Counted from the stretch's first letter, positions 9,325 to 19,492 are shown. The stretch: 64,000 nucleotides of DNA from Burkholderiales bacterium (GCA_030683105.1 JAUXMZ010000008.1:68268-132267); one strand, 5' to 3'. Notes: generated from the sequence alone by a model not told the origin. A program made the numbers and translations.

Positions 9325-10292
9325 CAGCGGCGCCTGCCGAGCAAGAGCAGCATGCCCGGCACGCCAAGCAGCGCGGTCAGCACACCCACCGGCAACTGCT
9401 GCGGGGCGATCACGGTGCGGGCCAGTGTGTCGGCCACCGTCAGGAAAGTGCCGCCCAGCAATACCGCCAGCGGCAGCAATTGGCGGTGATTCGCAACACC
9501 CAGCAACCGTACCGCATGCGGGATCAGCAATCCAACAAACCCGATCGCACCACCCAGCACGACCGCGGCGACCGTGGCCAACGCCGCGCTCAGAAAAATC
9601 CCGAGTTGCAGCGGCACTGCTGCAACGCCCAGCGACTGCGCCTTGAGTTCTCCCAGGCCGAGCAGGTCGAGCCGGGTCGAGTGCGCGATGCCCAGCGCCG
9701 TCAGTCCTGCCAGCACGAGGAATGCCCACGACGGATCCCCGGCATAAGACAGATCGCCCATCAGCCAGAACAACATGCCCTGCACCTGGGCCTGGGGGGC
9801 GAGCACCAGCGTCAGGCTGATCAATGCCGACAAACCCGTGGACAGCACGACACCGGTCAGCAGTATCCGGTAAACATTCCAGTCGCCGCGGCGAAAACTC
9901 AGGCCGAAGACCACGGCAATCGCGGCAAGCGCGCCGGCGAGTGCGGCCGAGTTCATCATCGCGGCACCAGCCCCCAGCGTCAGTGCGGTGAGCGCGCCCA
10001 ACGAGGCGCCGCCCGATACGCCCAGGATATAGGGATCCGCGAGCGGATTGCGCAGCAACACCTGCAGCAGCGTGCCGGACAACGCGAGCAGTCCGCCGCA
10101 GGCGAAAGCAGCCAGCGCGCGCGGCATGCGCAACTGCCAGATCACGTCGTGCACGACGCCGGGCGCGGGAAACAACACGCTGTCGAGCACCTGCAGCGCC
10201 GGAATCGGGAAGGTGCCGAACAGCAGCGCGGCGAACAGGCTGGCCGCGGCGGCCGCGAAGAATGCGAGTATCAGTGGCAAGGAACGGGACAT
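9324..10292 (-). CDS. FecCD-family ABC transporter permease
   Basis: A 322-residue, very hydrophobic protein with about ten predicted helices. It carries family motifs RMPRALAAFACGGLLALSG, LRNPLADPYILGVSGGASLGA, and GGAIGFVGLLIPHAVRLL, the loop that contacts the ATPase. This is the BtuC/FhuB/HemU architecture that imports B12, haem or siderophores. Its ATG lies seven bases from the edge of a GTGTTGAGT inverted array, leaving no recognisable Shine-Dalgarno. The substrate cannot be assigned. Confidence 0.92.
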   Translation of the reverse strand: MSRSLPLILAFFAAAAASLFAALLFGTFPIPALQVLDSVLFPAPGVVHDVIWQLRMPRALAAFACGGLLALSGTLLQVLLRNPLADPYILGVSGGASLGALTALTLGAGAAMMNSAALAGALAAIAVVFGLSFRRGDWNVYRILLTGVVLSTGLSALISLTLVLAPQAQVQGMLFWLMGDLSYAGDPSWAFLVLAGLTALGIAHSTRLDLLGLGELKAQSLGVAAVPLQLGIFLSAALATVAAVVLGGAIGFVGLLIPHAVRLLGVANHRQLLPLAVLLGGTFLTVADTLARTVIAPQQLPVGVLTALLGVPGMLLLLGRRR

Positions 10293-10298
10293 GGAATC

Positions 10299-10414
10299 AG
10301 TGTTGAGTGATGAGTGCTTAGTTTTGAGTGTTGAGTTTTAAATTCAGTAAAGCGCGGTGATGTCAGAAGCAGCTGGAAACTCAAAATTCAACACTCAAAA
10401 TTCAACACTCATCA
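10299..10414. repeat. GTGTTGAGT inverted phrase array between the HAD and permease genes
   Basis: Left arm GTGTTGAGTGATGAGTGCTT and further units (10300-10338). Right arm AACTCAAAATTCAACACTC repeated (10378-10411). The loop is about 40 bases. It fits exactly between the stop codon of the HAD phosphatase gene and the start codon of the permease gene. Confidence 0.85.
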
Positions 10415-10420
10415 TCAGCC

Positions 10421-11077
10421 TTAATCGAGGCTGATGATCGGCCAGCCGCATCGCGTCGCGTGCGCGCGCAGCGTCTCATCGGGATCGACCGCCACCGGGT
10501 TCGTGACGCGCTCCAGCAAGGGTAAATCATTGTGCGAATCGCTGTAGAACCAGGATTCGCTGAACGACGCCAGCGGCCGGCCCTGCGCGGCGAGCCAGTC
10601 CTCAAGACGCCTGACCTTGCCCTCGCGAAAACACGGCACCCCGAGTACGTTGCCGGTGAACTCGCCGGCGTGCTGCTCGGGTTCGGTGGCGATCAGATGC
10701 TCGATGCCGAACTCGCGCGCGATCGGCGCCGTCACAAAACTGTTGGTCGCGGTAATCACCACCTGCAGATCGTCGTGGTGGCGCGCAACGAGCGAGCGAG
10801 CGCTGTCGCGGATCATGGGCGCAATCTTGCTGGCCATGAACTCGCGGTGCCAGGCATCGAGCACTGCGCGCGGATGGCGCGACAGGGGCTTCAGCTGAAA
10901 GTCGAGGAACTCCAGGATATCGAGCGTGCCGGCCTTGTACTGGTCGTAGAAGTCCTGGTTGCGCGCTTCGTACACCTCGCGGTCGAGCACGCCCTGCTCG
11001 ATCAAGAACTGCGCCCATTCGAAATCACTGTCGCCGGCGAGCAGCGTATTGTCCAGATCAAATAATGCGAGATTCAC
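10421..11077 (-). CDS. HAD-superfamily hydrolase, SerB-like subfamily IB
   Basis: A 218-residue phosphatase-like protein. Motif I is FDLDNTLLAGDSD (nucleophile Asp8 and general acid Asp10). Motif II is represented by VVITATNSF, and motif III/IV by GKVRRLEDWL and YSDSHNDLPLLE. This resembles phosphoserine phosphatase-like HAD-IB proteins often found beside hda in betaproteobacteria. The physiological substrate is unknown. It is separated from hda by a 140-base CACAGAGA array. Confidence 0.88.
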   Translation of the reverse strand: MNLALFDLDNTLLAGDSDFEWAQFLIEQGVLDREVYEARNQDFYDQYKAGTLDILEFLDFQLKPLSRHPRAVLDAWHREFMASKIAPMIRDSARSLVARHHDDLQVVITATNSFVTAPIAREFGIEHLIATEPEQHAGEFTGNVLGVPCFREGKVRRLEDWLAAQGRPLASFSESWFYSDSHNDLPLLERVTNPVAVDPDETLRAHATRCGWPIISLD

Positions 11078-11111
11078 GAAAAATACTCATTAAGAAAAAA
11101 ATCTAAAGATA

Positions 11112-11252
11112 TAGCCACAGAGAACACAGAGTCCACAGAGGAAAAACAGGGCATCCGATCGCCTGCTCACAGCAGATCAGGTAACACGTAAATTTTTCCT
11201 TTTGATCAGTCTTTTGATGGTCTCTCTGTGACCTCTGTGATCTCTGTGGCTA
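11112..11252. repeat. CACAGAGA inverted phrase array between hda and the HAD gene
   Basis: Left arm TAGCCACAGAGAACACAGAG plus one unit (11112-11140); right arm CTCTCTGTGACCTCTGTG plus ATCTCTGTGGCTA (11222-11252); loop about 80 bases. On the minus strand the right edge reads TAGCCACAGAG, and that TAG is the hda stop codon. Confidence 0.85.
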
Positions 11253-11957
11253 TTTTTTATCAGCGTTTGCTGAACCCGGGGACGGCGCAGCCTGCAGCAG
11301 CTCCCGCACCAGCGGCACCGTGATCTGGCGCTTGGTTTCCAGCGAATGACGGTCCAGCGCATCGAGCATCGCCAGCAGCGTGGGCAGGTCGCGCCGCACA
11401 TGGTGCAGCAGATAATTGCAGACTTCGCCCGACAGACGAAAGCCGCGGCCTTCGGCATGGACCATCAGCGCCCGGGTTTTTTCCTCGTCAGTGAGCGCGT
11501 GCACCTGATAAACCAGCCCCCAACCGAGCCGCGTCACCAGGTCCTGCCGCAGTTTCAGTTGCATCGGCGGCGCATCGCCGCTCACGATGAGTGCGCCACG
11601 CCCTTCGCGCAACAAATTGTAGAGATTGAACAACGCAACCTGCGCCGCTTCGCCCAGGCGGTCGGCATTGTCCACGGCGACGCAATCCATGCGCTCGATG
11701 CCTTCGCCGAACTGCGTCTCGGCGGCGCAGGCGATACAGGCCGCGCTCGCACCGGCATCGCGCGCGGCAGCCACCGCGCCCATGAGCAGATGGCTGCGGC
11801 CGCTGCCCGCCGCCCCCCAGATGTAAATGAAGCGCTCGTCCGCCTCGCCGGCAACCATTCGCTCCAGGTTGTGCAGCAATTCGGCGTTGCGCCCCGGCAC
11901 GAAGTTGTCGAGCGTCGGCGATAGTGCTGCAACGATATCAAGTGCCAGCTGTTTCAT
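11250..11957 (-). CDS. hda: Hda, DnaA-related regulatory inactivator of replication
   Basis: A 235-residue AAA+ protein homologous to the ATPase domain of DnaA. With the DNA-bound clamp it stimulates ATP hydrolysis by DnaA and so limits re-initiation. The nucleotide loop is WGAAGSGRSHLLMGA, with Arg where DnaA has Lys, as is usual in Hda. Other marks are DCVAVDNADRLGEAAQVALFNLYN, GDAPPMQLKLRQDLVTRLGWG and a C-terminal lid helix. The context (AI-2E-type protein upstream, purM divergent) is conserved in betaproteobacteria. Stop codon lies in a phrase repeat. Confidence 0.93.
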   Translation of the reverse strand: MKQLALDIVAALSPTLDNFVPGRNAELLHNLERMVAGEADERFIYIWGAAGSGRSHLLMGAVAAARDAGASAACIACAAETQFGEGIERMDCVAVDNADRLGEAAQVALFNLYNLLREGRGALIVSGDAPPMQLKLRQDLVTRLGWGLVYQVHALTDEEKTRALMVHAEGRGFRLSGEVCNYLLHHVRRDLPTLLAMLDALDRHSLETKRQITVPLVRELLQAAPSPGSANADKK

Positions 11958-11973
11958 TACACGGGATGCGGAA

Positions 11974-13035
11974 TCAGCCGCTCTTGTAGACGTCGCTCAC
12001 CAGGTATTTGTTGCGCACAAGGCGCAGCCACACCAGCAACGCCGCGCTGGCCGGCAACGCCAGCAGCACGCCGAAGAAGCCGAACAACTGGCCGAACGCG
12101 AGCAACGCGAAGATCACCGCCACCGGATGCAGCCCGATGCGCTCGCCCACCACCCCCGGCACCAATACATAGCCCTCGAGCAGATTGCCGCTGACGAATA
12201 CCACCCATACCCAGATCAACGGGGTAAACTCGTGGAACTGCAGCAGGCCGGTGAGCGTGGCCAGCGACACGCCGATGATGAAACCAAGGTAAGGGACAAA
12301 CGTGACCAGCCCCGCGATCATGCCCACCGACAGCGCATAATCGAGCCCCGCGAGCCACAGGCCGAGCGTATAGAACACGCCCATCAACAGCATGACCAGC
12401 AACTGGCCCCGCAGAAACTGGCCGAGCACTTCGTCGATCTCGCGCAAAATGGTCACCGCCTGGTCGTGCCACCGGCGCGGAATGGCTTCATCGATGAGCA
12501 CGACCAGCTTGTCCCAGTCGCGAAGAAAATAGAACAGCACCATTGGCACCAGCACCAGATTGACGAAAAACGCAACCAGCGCCAGCCCGCCGCTTTTGAG
12601 CGAAGGCAGCAGCTTCGCGGCCAGGCCCCGGATCTCAGCCATATGTTCCGCAACCCAGTCGCGAACGAACCCGACTTCGAGCTGGATGCCGAACACGCGC
12701 TCGACCCAGGGACCGACGATGTTTTTCAGCCAGTCGATATAAAGCGGCGCCTGCTCGGCCATGGTCCGCACCTGCTTGACGAGCAACGGCAGCAGGATCA
12801 GCAGCATCACGATAAATGCGATGAACAGCAGCAGCAGCACCAGCGCCGCGGCAAACGCACGCCCCACCTTTCTTTTGTGCATGCGCACGACCAGCGGGTT
12901 GCAGACATAGGCAAGGATGGCCGCCAGCAGAAACGGCGTCAGGATCGGGGCCAGCAGGTAGAGCAGCAAGCCGCCGGCGCCGGCCAGCGCGAGCCACCAC
13001 AGATAGTTCAGATCGCCAGAACGCGGTGGTTCCAT
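11974..13035 (-). CDS. AI-2E/PerM-family membrane transporter-like protein
   Basis: A 353-residue polytopic protein with helices at about residues 12-35, 60-88, 145-170, 205-230, 235-265 and 300-330. It carries LAYVCNPLV, GVFYTLGLWLAGLDYALSVG and FVPYLGFIIG, typical of the PerM/YdgG (AI-2E export) family. The transported solute is not established for most members. Sixteen bases upstream of hda and divergent from purM, with about 145 bases between that must carry both promoters. Confidence 0.88.
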   Translation of the reverse strand: MEPPRSGDLNYLWWLALAGAGGLLLYLLAPILTPFLLAAILAYVCNPLVVRMHKRKVGRAFAAALVLLLLFIAFIVMLLILLPLLVKQVRTMAEQAPLYIDWLKNIVGPWVERVFGIQLEVGFVRDWVAEHMAEIRGLAAKLLPSLKSGGLALVAFFVNLVLVPMVLFYFLRDWDKLVVLIDEAIPRRWHDQAVTILREIDEVLGQFLRGQLLVMLLMGVFYTLGLWLAGLDYALSVGMIAGLVTFVPYLGFIIGVSLATLTGLLQFHEFTPLIWVWVVFVSGNLLEGYVLVPGVVGERIGLHPVAVIFALLAFGQLFGFFGVLLALPASAALLVWLRLVRNKYLVSDVYKSG

Positions 13036-13180
13036 TTACGGTAAAATCCAATTCAATCAAGCAAGGAGGGTTATTTTCAATACCCCTATCCCCATGTATC
13101 TTAGCCCAATTCAACGATGCATCCGTATTTTTTCGCGATAATCCCTGTGGCCGATGCATCTACGTTCCGGAGTACACGAC

Positions 13181-14227
<1,047 letters not shown>

Positions 14228-14250
14228 CGCCGTTGCCGGAATCAGAAAAA

Positions 14251-14355
14251 AATAGACAGGATTAACAGGATGATCAGGATTGAATCAATAACGCCAGATT
14301 AATCATGTCTATCTTGTAAATCCTGTCCATTTCTTGATTTTGTTACGGCTCTTGA
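14251..14355. repeat. AGGATTAAC inverted phrase array between purM and purN
   Basis: Left arm ATAGACAGGATTAACAGGAT and another unit (14252-14286); right arm ATCTTGTAAATCCTGTCCATT (14311-14331 region), with a short loop. The right flank TTTTGTTACGGCTCTTGAGG resembles the ends of the elements at 7111 and 49166. Its last bases GAGG provide the purN Shine-Dalgarno. Confidence 0.8.
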
Positions 14356-14365
14356 GGAAACAAGT

Positions 14366-15013
14366 TTGAGCGAAAAACGCATCGTCATCCTGATCTCCGG
14401 CCGCGGCAGCAACATGGAGGCGATCTTCAGGGCGAAACTCCCGCTGCGGATTGCCGCCGTTATCAGCAACAATCCGGACGCTCCGGGATTGCAGACGGCG
14501 CGCACACGCAAGCTCGCGACCGCGGTGGTCGATCAACGCCAGTTTTCCGACCGCGAGGAATTCGACGCAGCGCTGATGGCCGCCATCGACAGCTATCACC
14601 CCGACCTGGTGGTGCTTGCCGGTTTCATGCGCATCCTCGGCACTGCCTGTGTCACGCATTACAAAGGGCGCATGCTGAACATCCACCCTTCGCTGCTGCC
14701 GGCGTTCCCCGGACTGCACACCCACCGCCGCGCGCTCGCGACAGGCGCGCGCATACACGGTTGTACCGTGCACTTCGTGACCCCGGAACTCGATTACGGC
14801 CCCATCGTCATTCAGGCTGCGGTGCCGGTGCTGGCCGACGATACCGAGGACACGCTGGCCGAGCGCGTGCTGAGCGAGGAGCATCGCATCTACCCGCAGG
14901 CATTACGCTGGTTCGCAGAGGACCGGCTGGTGCTGACGGCCGACGACAGGGTCGATGTCGGACAGGCGCGCACCGCATCAGGAACACTGCTCGCGCCGCC
15001 GCTGGACGCCTGA
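14366..15013 (+). CDS. purN: Phosphoribosylglycinamide formyltransferase
   Basis: Transfers formyl from 10-formyl-tetrahydrofolate to GAR in purine synthesis. Signatures: VILISGRGSNMEAI (phosphate-binding), AAVISNNPDAPGL, LVVLAGFMRILG, MLNIHPSLLPAFPGLHTHRRAL containing the catalytic Asn-His pair, and GCTVHFVTPELDYGPIVIQAAVPV. Starts with TTG at 14366 preceded by GAGGAAA. The 215-residue length is normal. Two bases upstream of the first DUF3108 gene. Confidence 0.95.
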   Translation: MSEKRIVILISGRGSNMEAIFRAKLPLRIAAVISNNPDAPGLQTARTRKLATAVVDQRQFSDREEFDAALMAAIDSYHPDLVVLAGFMRILGTACVTHYKGRMLNIHPSLLPAFPGLHTHRRALATGARIHGCTVHFVTPELDYGPIVIQAAVPVLADDTEDTLAERVLSEEHRIYPQALRWFAEDRLVLTADDRVDVGQARTASGTLLAPPLDA

Positions 15014-15014
15014 A

Positions 15015-15752
15015 ATGACGCGTTTTCGGACCCTCCTGCTGGGCGCCGCACTGGGCGCTCAGCTGTTGGGTTCCCAACCCCTGACTCACGCAGCGGTACC
15101 CGCCGCCATAGTTGCAAGCTACGATGTCAGTTACAACGGCCTGCAATTCGGGGAAATCCGGGAACAATTCGAGACAGCCAACAATGCCTATCGCATCGTG
15201 AGCGAAAGCCATGCGGTCGGCCTGTTAGCACTGTTCCGCAGGAATTCGGCCACGCTCGTGAGCAGCGGCCGGCTGCTCGGCACCGGTCTGCGCCCGGAAT
15301 ATTTCGAGGGCAGGAACAATAATGACGAATCGCGTTCGGTATCCGCCCGCTTCGACTGGGCGGGCAAGCGCCTGACGTTCAGTCATGAGGGCAGGACTGA
15401 AACGGCGCCGCTTCCTCCCGGCACACAGGACCGGATATCCCTCCTGTATCAGTTCATGTTCGTTGCATTCGAGGAGCTCGGGCATCTTGACGTGGCAATG
15501 ACCAATGGCCGCAAGCTGGACCAGTACCGCTATCTGATCACGCGCAACGTCGAGATCGACACACCGCTGGGCCGGATGAAAACGCTGCACCTCGCCAAGC
15601 AGCGCCAACCCGACGAAAGCGCTGCGGAGGTCTGGCTCGCGCCGCAGCACCATTTTTTCCCGGTCAAAGTGCTGATCGTCGAAAAAGACGGCACACGCTA
15701 TGAACAGGTCATCACGAAACTCGAGTTGGGGCCGCAGCAGCTGAAGCCGTGA
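15015..15752 (+). CDS. DUF3108 periplasmic protein
   Basis: A 245-residue exported protein: N-terminal hydrophobic signal (residues 5-25) ending near THAAVPA. The mature part shows SYDVSYNGLQFGEIREQF, TGLRPEYFEGRNN, FSHEGRTETAPLPPGTQDRISLLYQF and EVWLAPQHHFFPVKV, the DUF3108 pattern. The function of DUF3108 is not established; it is thought to be an envelope beta-rich protein. It starts one base after the purN stop and overlaps the next gene by four bases, so it is in the purN operon. Confidence 0.85.
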   Translation: MTRFRTLLLGAALGAQLLGSQPLTHAAVPAAIVASYDVSYNGLQFGEIREQFETANNAYRIVSESHAVGLLALFRRNSATLVSSGRLLGTGLRPEYFEGRNNNDESRSVSARFDWAGKRLTFSHEGRTETAPLPPGTQDRISLLYQFMFVAFEELGHLDVAMTNGRKLDQYRYLITRNVEIDTPLGRMKTLHLAKQRQPDESAAEVWLAPQHHFFPVKVLIVEKDGTRYEQVITKLELGPQQLKP

Positions 15753-16783
15753 CTGCCGCTTCGACACGCAGTTGCGTCGCCGCCATAGTCCTGTCGCTGC
15801 TGCTGCATATTGTCGCCCTGTCCGGCGCGTGGCTGGTGATCCCGCAGCCCACCCCCCCGGCGCCGCCGCTGGAAGCACGGCTCGTCAGGGCACCACCGGA
15901 GGCCGCGCCGGCACCCCCCGCTCCCGAGCCGCAGCGCAAGCCCAGACCGGCTACACCGCGCCGCGCAGCGCCGGCTGTGCCCGCGACAACCGCCTCCACG
16001 CCGATCGCACTGCCACCGCCGGCAGCACCTGCGCCGCTTCCGCTGCCGGTGGAGCCCGTGGCAACGCTGGCGCCGCCGACGCAACCGGCATCAGCAGCAC
16101 CGCAACCGGAAGCACCGCCGCCGCGCAGTCTGCCCAAAAAGGGCAGCATCACTTACACTCTGCTCCTCGGCAGCAACCTGTTCATCGTCGGAAAAACCAT
16201 ACAGTCGTGGGAAATCGAGGCCGGCACATACAAGCTCGGCAGTGTCTCGGAAACCACAGGCCTCGCGGACCTCTTTGCCTCGCAACACCTCAATTCACTG
16301 AGCACGGGCAAAATCACGGCCAGCGGGCTGCGCCCTGAAACTTTTTTGATGAGCCGCAAGCGGCGCGGCGAAATCGAGGCGGCGAAAGCGGATTTTCACT
16401 GGGACAGGGAACAGATCACCCTGGGCAGAGTGCCGGTTCAGCGCATAGACCAGCTGCCCGCAGGCAGCCAGGACATGCTGAGCTTCATCTATCAGCTGGC
16501 GCTCGCGCCGCCATCACCTGGGCGGCTGCGGCTGCCGATCACCAATGGCGCCAGCCTCGAAATTTACGAGCTCGAGGTGCTGCCCGAGGAAAACCTGGAG
16601 ACCGCGCTCGGCACCCTCAAATCTCTGCCGATACGACAGTTGCGGCGCCCTGGTGAGGAGAGCATCGAAATCTGGCTGGCCACGGAATACCGCCATCTGC
16701 CGGTGAGGATACGCTTCATCAATCGCGAGGGAGAACCCTCCGGCGAACAACGGATGAGCGAAATTCACGTCAGCGAGGAATAA
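15749..16783 (+). CDS. DUF3108 protein with TonB-like proline-rich N-terminus
   Basis: A 344-residue protein starting with GTG in a GTGA overlap with the upstream DUF3108 gene. Residues 8-31 form one membrane helix containing a histidine (SLLLHIVALSGAWLV). A proline/alanine-rich segment follows to about residue 130, and then a complete DUF3108 domain (ITYTLLLGSNLFIVGKTIQSWE, SGLRPETFLMSRKRRGE, IDQLPAGSQDMLSFIYQL, IEIWLATEYRHLPVRIRF). Helix plus proline spacer recalls TonB; here it would tether the domain across the periplasm (inference). Tandem with the preceding paralogue. Confidence 0.85.
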   Translation: MTAASTRSCVAAIVLSLLLHIVALSGAWLVIPQPTPPAPPLEARLVRAPPEAAPAPPAPEPQRKPRPATPRRAAPAVPATTASTPIALPPPAAPAPLPLPVEPVATLAPPTQPASAAPQPEAPPPRSLPKKGSITYTLLLGSNLFIVGKTIQSWEIEAGTYKLGSVSETTGLADLFASQHLNSLSTGKITASGLRPETFLMSRKRRGEIEAAKADFHWDREQITLGRVPVQRIDQLPAGSQDMLSFIYQLALAPPSPGRLRLPITNGASLEIYELEVLPEENLETALGTLKSLPIRQLRRPGEESIEIWLATEYRHLPVRIRFINREGEPSGEQRMSEIHVSEE

Positions 16784-16875
16784 CCAGGGCCTGTTCAGGT
16801 TTAACCGGATTTGGAACGATCTCTTGGTGCAGCGGCACCGATCCCTGATATTCTCGGCCTTTTAAGAAGCTGTTC

Positions 16876-18132
16876 ATGATCATACATTCCGGCCAACTGG
16901 ACGCCGCGGCCGAAGCGCTGCGCATCGTACTGAAATTCGAGCAACCGGCGGATTCGGTGCTGAGCAACTTTTTCCGCGGTCATCGCAAACTCAGCCAGCT
17001 TGACCGCGCCTTCATCGCCGAGTCTATTTTCGGCCTGTTGCGGCGCAAGCGGCTGGTCGATCACCTGTGCACGGACGGCTCGCCGCGGCGCGCGCTGCTC
17101 GCCTATCTGACCCGCGCAGCGGGCGTGAGCATGCGCGAGCTGAGTGCGGCGCTCACCGGGGATGAGGCCGAATGGGTGGCCCGCCTCAAAGCCACTGCAA
17201 CCGGGGAGCTGCCGCTTGCGGTGCAGGCCGACTTGCCGGATTGGCTCATCGAACGCCTGGTATTGCAGATGCCCGAGGCGGATATCCTCGCGCTGGGTCG
17301 CGCGCTGCAGCAGCCGGCGCCGCTCGATTTGCGGGTCAACACGCTGCGCGCCGACCGCAGCACGGTGCTGCGCCAGCTTGCTGCAACCGGCATCGAGGGT
17401 GCAGCCACGCCCTTTTCACCGCTGGGCATACGGGTCAAAGGCAAACCCGCGCTCAATCGTCATCCGCTGTTTCTGGACGGCAGCATCGAGGTTCAGGACG
17501 AAGGCAGCCAGTTGCTGGGCTTTCTGGTCGCGCCCAGGCGCCATGAACTGATCGTCGATTTCTGCGCCGGCGCCGGCGGCAAGACGCTGATGCTCGGCGC
17601 CATGATGCAGTCGCAGGGACGCATTTATGCGTTCGACGTGTCGGAAAAACGGCTGGCGCGTCTGAAGCCGCGACTCAAGCGCTCGGGACTGTCCAATCTG
17701 CATCCGCAATTGATCCATAGCGAAAACGACACCCGGATCAAGCGCCTCGCCGGCAAAATCGACCGCGTGCTGGTCGATGCGCCGTGCAGCGGACTCGGCA
17801 CGCTGCGCCGCAATCCCGATCTGAAATGGCGGCAGTCGCCGCAGGCCGTAGCTGAACTCAAAGTCAAACAGGCGGCCATCCTCGACTCTGCGGCCCGGCT
17901 GCTTAAACCGGGAGGACGCCTGGTCTATGCCACCTGCAGCCTTCTCGCCGAAGAAAATCAGGACATCGTGACCGCTTTTCTGGCCAGCCACCCCCAGTTC
18001 GCTCCTCTGGACTGCGGTGAAATACTCAAGCAACAGCAGATCGCGCTCGAAACCGGCACCTATCTGCAGCTCTGGCCGCAGATACACGGCACTGACGGCT
18101 TTTTCGCCGCGGCGCTGGAGCGCACGGCCTGA
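16876..18132 (+). CDS. RsmB/NOP2-family rRNA (cytosine-C5) methyltransferase
   Basis: A 418-residue protein with an N-terminal NusB-like helical domain (LRIVLKFEQPADSVLSNFFR; LDRAFIAESIFGLLRRKRLVDHL) and a SAM-dependent catalytic domain. Motifs: LRVNTLRADR, VQDEGSQLLGFL, VDFCAGAGGKTLMLGAMM (SAM loop), DAPCSGLGTLRRNPDLKW and YATCSLLAEEN, giving the two cysteines needed in m5C methyltransferases. The target is probably 16S rRNA, but this may be a paralogue of RsmB rather than RsmB itself, since fmt is absent. Same strand as the DUF3108 genes. Confidence 0.9.
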   Translation: MIIHSGQLDAAAEALRIVLKFEQPADSVLSNFFRGHRKLSQLDRAFIAESIFGLLRRKRLVDHLCTDGSPRRALLAYLTRAAGVSMRELSAALTGDEAEWVARLKATATGELPLAVQADLPDWLIERLVLQMPEADILALGRALQQPAPLDLRVNTLRADRSTVLRQLAATGIEGAATPFSPLGIRVKGKPALNRHPLFLDGSIEVQDEGSQLLGFLVAPRRHELIVDFCAGAGGKTLMLGAMMQSQGRIYAFDVSEKRLARLKPRLKRSGLSNLHPQLIHSENDTRIKRLAGKIDRVLVDAPCSGLGTLRRNPDLKWRQSPQAVAELKVKQAAILDSAARLLKPGGRLVYATCSLLAEENQDIVTAFLASHPQFAPLDCGEILKQQQIALETGTYLQLWPQIHGTDGFFAAALERTA

Positions 18133-18199
18133 TGGTCGTCCACATGCCATGCTTAAAAAGTAAAAAGATTAATAGCAGATCCGAAAATAAACCCGTCAA

Positions 18200-19492
18200 A
18201 TGAAAAACTTAGTATCTGATTTGATTGGCAACCTGCAGCACGTCTATTTGCTGTGGCAACTCGGCCTGCTGGCGATTTGTTTCGCGGGCGCATGGCAGAT
18301 GATGCGGCTCTACCAGCGCCGCGTGATACGCAAGGCCAGCGTCGACGGCACGCTGTCGCTGAGTGTAGGCAGCGGTCAGCGTCTGATCTTCCCGCTGTCG
18401 GCGCTGCTTCTGGTGCTGGCCGGCAGGGCTGTCCTCGGACAGTGGCAGCCCGTCAATCTGCTCAACATCATCGTGCCGCTGCTGTTTTCCTTCGCTTTGA
18501 TCCGGATCACCTTCTACATGCTGCGGCACACGTTTGCGCCCGGTGGCCAGCTGCGCGTATGGGAACGCTTCATCGCGTGGACGGTCTGGGCGGGCCTCGC
18601 GATTTACATTACCGGGCTGTGGCCGGAGGTCGCGGGCTTTCTCGACAGCCTAGATATCACCATCGGCAAGCAGCGAATTACGCTGTTGCTGGTGCTGCAG
18701 GGAGCGCTGTCAGTGCTGGTCACGCTGCTGCTCGCGCTGTGGCTCGGGCGCTTCCTTGAAACACGGCTGATGAGCGCTGACAACCTGGACATCAGTCTGC
18801 GCGTGATGTTCTCAAAACTCGTCCAGGCGTTGCTGATCCTGGCCGCAATTATCATCGTGCTGCCTGCAGTCGGCATCGACCTCACCGTGTTGTCGGTATT
18901 CGGCGGCATGCTCGGAGTCGGCATCGGTTTCGGCCTGCAGAAAATCGCCAGCAACTACATCAGCGGCTTCATCATCCTGGTGGATCGTTCGGTGAGCATC
19001 GGCGACCTGGTCACGATAGACCAGCATACCGGACAGCTCACCAAGATGACGGCGCGCTATGTCGTGGTGCGCAGCCTGAGCGGACTGGAAGCCATCATTC
19101 CCAATGAAACCATCGTTGCGTCGACGGTGGTCAATCATTCCTATACCGATCCGAAGGTGCGGGTAAAGCTCCCGGTGCAGATCAGCTACCAGTCCGACCT
19201 CGATGTTGCGATGAAAATCATGGTAGATGCGGCGAAGAAACATAAGCGGGTCGTCCGCGATCCCGAGCCCAAGGCGCTGATCCTGCAGTTTGGCGAAAGC
19301 GGCATTGATCTGGAGCTCGGCGTCTGGATCGAGGATCCGCAGGAAGGCTGGTGGGGCCTGCGCTCCGATATCTACCTCGAGATATGGCACGAGTTTAAAC
19401 GGCACCACATCGAAATCCCCTACCCTCAGCGCGAAGTGCGCATACTTGGCGGCGCCAACACACCCACCGGTAAGCCGCAGCCCGGGAATTGA
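18200..19492 (+). CDS. MscS-family mechanosensitive ion channel
   Basis: A 430-residue channel with about five membrane helices in the first 270 residues. The pore-lining helix region is LTVLSVFGGMLGVGIGFGLQKIASNYISGFIILVDRSVSIGDLV, followed by the cytoplasmic beta domain (TARYVVVRSLSGLEAIIPNETIVASTVVNHSY, a signature of the family). The final domain contains YPQREVRI. It would release solutes on osmotic downshock. It has its own short leader of 67 bases; no regulator is visible. Confidence 0.92.
   Translation: MKNLVSDLIGNLQHVYLLWQLGLLAICFAGAWQMMRLYQRRVIRKASVDGTLSLSVGSGQRLIFPLSALLLVLAGRAVLGQWQPVNLLNIIVPLLFSFALIRITFYMLRHTFAPGGQLRVWERFIAWTVWAGLAIYITGLWPEVAGFLDSLDITIGKQRITLLLVLQGALSVLVTLLLALWLGRFLETRLMSADNLDISLRVMFSKLVQALLILAAIIIVLPAVGIDLTVLSVFGGMLGVGIGFGLQKIASNYISGFIILVDRSVSIGDLVTIDQHTGQLTKMTARYVVVRSLSGLEAIIPNETIVASTVVNHSYTDPKVRVKLPVQISYQSDLDVAMKIMVDAAKKHKRVVRDPEPKALILQFGESGIDLELGVWIEDPQEGWWGLRSDIYLEIWHEFKRHHIEIPYPQREVRILGGANTPTGKPQPGN

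Noticed and set aside
10293-10420. Cobalamin riboswitch upstream of the BtuC-like permease
   Set aside because: The gap is fully occupied by an inverted phrase array and lacks a B12-box-like conserved core.
11827-13044. A 405-codon Gln/His-rich frame on the plus strand
   Set aside because: Antisense to hda and the AI-2E-type gene; its low-complexity composition reflects complements of Leu/Val codons.
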